Assembly: GCA_013399305.1 (NCBI GenBank)
Contig: VXAI01000013.1
Span: 1,427,056-1,491,055 of the forward strand
Direction of reading: 5' to 3'
DNA: 64,000 nt
From: Rostratula benghalensis
Taxonomy: Eukaryota; Chordata; Aves; Charadriiformes; Rostratulidae
The translations under genes and the position numbers were made by a program. This document shows, piece by piece, positions 61,447-64,000 of the stretch (position 1 is its first letter; each line of letters begins with the position of its first letter). Below the pieces are notes generated by a model, which did no database searches, was not told the origin of the DNA, and saw nothing but the letters and a program-made list of their open reading frames with translations.

Positions 61447-61935
61447 CTGTATCCAAGCGCTTTACAGGGGACTCATCATCAACCTCAGAATCTCCACATG
61501 CACTCCTTGATCTTTTCCTTGGGTGCAGAAGTGTCTCCAACCTTGGAAGGACTACAGACAAAAAGGTTTTGGTCCCTAGCTGTGGAGAAGTTGGCTGGGT
61601 TTCAGTGTTCTTTGCAGACTTTTGGGGGCTTATACTTTTCGATTTGCAGAAGAGAATGGATGTACGTCTGTTTACATCAGTTGATGACTCAGCTACAGCA
61701 GAAACAGTCGACTCATTGAGATTACTGTCAAGTAAGTGTTCTGGAGTGTGTCCATTTATTTCTTTCTGAATGGAAGTGCTATATAATTCATTATCAAATT
61801 TTACTCTTTTGTAAAGCTTACTCTGCTCTGGATTGAGTTCTACTGGTTTGAGGGTTGGTGGTTCTGAATTAGTCTCCAAGTTTGAAGGAAGAGGTAATGC
61901 ATCTGATGGTTCAAGTTTAGGGGGAGATTTATCTC
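61447..61935 (-). CDS. BRD1: BRD1 coding exon, first of six in this window (post-bromodomain linker, basic region)
   Basis: BRD1 (BRPF2) is a nuclear scaffold that links the HBO1/KAT7 and MOZ/KAT6A histone acetyltransferases to ING4/5 and MEAF6 and directs H3K14 acetylation. This exon is 489 nt. It begins after a TTTTTTCAG acceptor and ends before GTAAAT. The first two bases complete a split codon, 162 full codons follow, and the last base (G) starts a split Gly codon. The protein reads SPPKLEPSDALPLPSN, then NRRTSILFCKSKS, then LPRLETLLHPRKRSRSACG and ends KRLDTG. This order matches the BRD1 linker between bromodomain and PWWP. The HPRKRSRSACG stretch is a likely nuclear-localisation or nucleic-acid-binding basic patch. 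The next residues are acidic (DSEVDDESP). If the donor were skipped, the frame would run 34 codons into the intron before a stop. The preceding exons lie beyond the window. Family identity is strong, and BRPF1 and BRPF3 fit less well. Confidence 0.95.
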
Positions 61936-64000
61936 CTGAAAAAATTATAAATAGAGTGTGATTTTTGAAAACTTGTAGTTATAAAGTCTATTATAAAACT
62001 CACTATAAATGTGCAGCCCACCAAATAAATCGTTGTTTGGAAATAAAACATAACATTTTAAAAACAAACCTTGTCTAGCAACAATCTCTCCTAGTTAGTA
62101 GTTCCTACTTTTATACTGGGAAGGTAACATGGATAGAAAAAGTAGGTGTTTATAGTTGGTGTTAACAATTTACACCTGGATAGATACTTTTTACTTCTCA
62201 TGCAGTTATGTTAGTTTCATTAACTAAAAAAACTAAGAAAACTATTTTTTTAAATAGAAAGCTGGGGTGGTGGATGATTATCTGTTAAATGCAATTACAC
62301 TGCCATTCAAGTAAAATTTCTGATAAGATACATTTTTATCAATTTCACTTTCTCAATATTCACCTTACCTGCCTAAGAAAATATAATCAGATAAGCATAA
62401 AAAAAAAAAAAAAGGGTATTCGTAAACTGATCTGCTGGACTGAGCTGAAGTGTTATTAAATTTACAGAAAGGCAAGATGTGCAAAGCTGCTTTACCATTG
62501 TGGCTGTAAGTTTTATCTACCAAAAAGAAAAAGAAACAGAAGAATAGGAGAAAAAAAAAACAAACAGCAAACAACCATGCCCAAAGCCTTGCAGTTTGAT
62601 TAGCCACTAGTTGGTAAATAAACACTCGGCAATGCAGACTTGATAGGAGAAATCAGAAAAACCACCCTCTACCATTTTCCCTTCCTCCCCTTATTTTTTT
62701 TTTTAATTTTTTTTTTAAACATAATCATGCCCCAGTTCATAACTCCATGCTGGGAAAAGATAGAGATATAACTGTAAGCACATAAAACTAGATTCAGTTT
62801 TTATACCCCAAGTGATGGGAAAGAAAATAAACTTTATACTGTTGCAGCATTCTCAAATACAAGTTAGAAGGACTTCCTAACCCATAATCATAAATTCAAG
62901 AAGATGCCATGACCTTCTTTCAAGCTACCAAAAGAATATATCAAAATATTCATTAAAAAGGAGACAAGATGCTTATTCTATAGTAACTGTACGATACCAA
63001 CATAATATTTGTGCTAACACATGAAATCTTAAAATTTATTTTATTTTTCTATGCCACCTGAAAAAAGGTTTAAAACCCTAAGGGTTTAAACCCTGTATCT
63101 GCAGTGGATAGAATATTTTTTTTTAATATTGTTTTGGTGTCAGCTCAGCAGTGCTTGCTTGGAAATTTATGACAGAAAAAATCTCTGCCCCATTGTTTAA
63201 GGTTTAATCTAACAAATTGGTTCATATTAATTGTTAAAATAAACTGTGACTGTCTCAACACCTTTTGAAGACAAGTATTAGAATGAGTGAACAATATTTC
63301 TGGAGGATATTTAGAATTAAATTTATAGTTAGATAAGCACACTTAAGTACCACCAATTAAAAAAGCCTTAGTTTAGTATGTCCACAGTGACCATTCCTTG
63401 TGGACAAATTCTGATTTTCTTGAAATTAATCAAAAAACAGTCAGAAAAAAAAATACTTAAGCACAGAAAAACACCCAAGAACTATTTAGACACGAAAAAC
63501 ATAAATTTCACCAGATTTTTCCGGTACCATATTTTTCACACAATCAGAAACTGAAACCAGAATTGCAAGGGGGTAAATCACAGCTTTACAAAAAGTCAGC
63601 CCCTGGAGAGGATCCTGGGCACAGGATTCTACAGGATTCTGCTACTTTCGTTTTAGCAATTTGTTTTCTTTACTCCTCTAGGTATCTTCCATTTTGAAAT
63701 CAAAACTAAAACTAATGACTATTAGTCTGCACCAGATCAGAATTGTAACAACAATGCCAATCAACTCGGGATCATGCTCTTCATTATACTTTTTTAAAAA
63801 AGTGTACTGTAAATAGAAGAAAACAGCTACTGCTCACTGTTGCACTATTTTTGCACTCTGCAGTAAAAGGCTATGTCATAAAAATGTTAAGCTACAACTG
63901 AAAATGTTAAGTGTATTCATTATCTTCCAGCATGTACAATACTAAAGAACTATATCCCCTAGCATCATCACTTGAAGTTTAAAAAAAAAAATTTTTTTAA
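61936..64000 (-). other. BRD1: BRD1 intron (partial), upstream of first exon in window
   Basis: This is non-coding sequence on the 5' side of the exon at 61935. I looked for the family's preceding exon (the coiled region after the bromodomain) and saw no matching frame with splice sites, so the rest of the gene lies beyond the window. It holds A- and T-runs (62400-62414, 62693-62718, 63111-63125) and a GGGTTTAAACCC palindrome at 63082-63093. Confidence 0.7.

Noticed and set aside
1..64000. CRISPR arrays, tRNA, rRNA and bacterial mobile elements
   Set aside because: None seen. The repeats are simple repeats, CR1, LTR or MIR-like, and the window is vertebrate nuclear DNA.

Overview
This window is vertebrate nuclear DNA and almost certainly avian. 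The evidence is a series of CR1 LINE fragments with the characteristic bird 3' end, four ERV-type long terminal repeats of the kind common in bird genomes, MIR-like ancient SINE remnants, an AT-rich background, and one multi-exon gene whose protein matches vertebrate BRD1. There are no bacterial operons, CRISPR arrays or prokaryotic mobile elements. Nearly all short open reading frames are chance frames in non-coding DNA or lie inside repeats.

The only protein-coding gene I can support is BRD1 (BRPF2), on the minus strand. Six consecutive coding exons are present, at 61935-61447, 43594-43459, 42122-41995, 37411-37302, 35590-35436 and 33835-33652. Each has consensus AG acceptor and GT donor sites. 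The split codons join in phase across all five internal junctions, and the gene ends at a TAA stop at 33654-33652. Together they encode about the last 400 residues: the linker after the bromodomain with a basic KRSRS-type segment, a Ser/Arg-rich region, and the whole C-terminal PWWP domain. The N-terminal half (Enhancer-of-polycomb-like region, PHD-zinc knuckle-PHD, bromodomain) must lie beyond position 64000. The 3' UTR runs to about 31925, where the most distal AATAAA-type signal sits.

Layout: 1-31.9 kb is a gene-poor intergenic region downstream of BRD1. It holds CR1 fragments (265, 10168, 12863, 17554, 27085 and 31293), one minus-strand LTR (2816-3614), three plus-strand ERVL-like LTRs (15114, 16108 and 23773), MIR-like remnants, simple repeats and a 46-base assembly gap (29114-29159). 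From 31.9 to 33.65 kb is the BRD1 3' UTR, and from 33.65 to 61.9 kb are the BRD1 exons and introns. The largest intron (17.85 kb) contains a long CR1 fragment at 47.1-47.9 kb, a short one at 54.97 kb, a TA/CA microsatellite, a 55-nt purine tract and several A/C-rich tracts. From 61.9 to 64 kb is intronic sequence upstream of the first exon seen here.

I found no convincing new biological system. The leads most worth following are regulatory: Pumilio-type and CPE-like sites in the BRD1 3' UTR, a near-perfect palindrome just after one donor site, the possible BRD1 long-isoform cassette exon in the 17.85-kb intron, and recurrent A-tract/C-run repeats.
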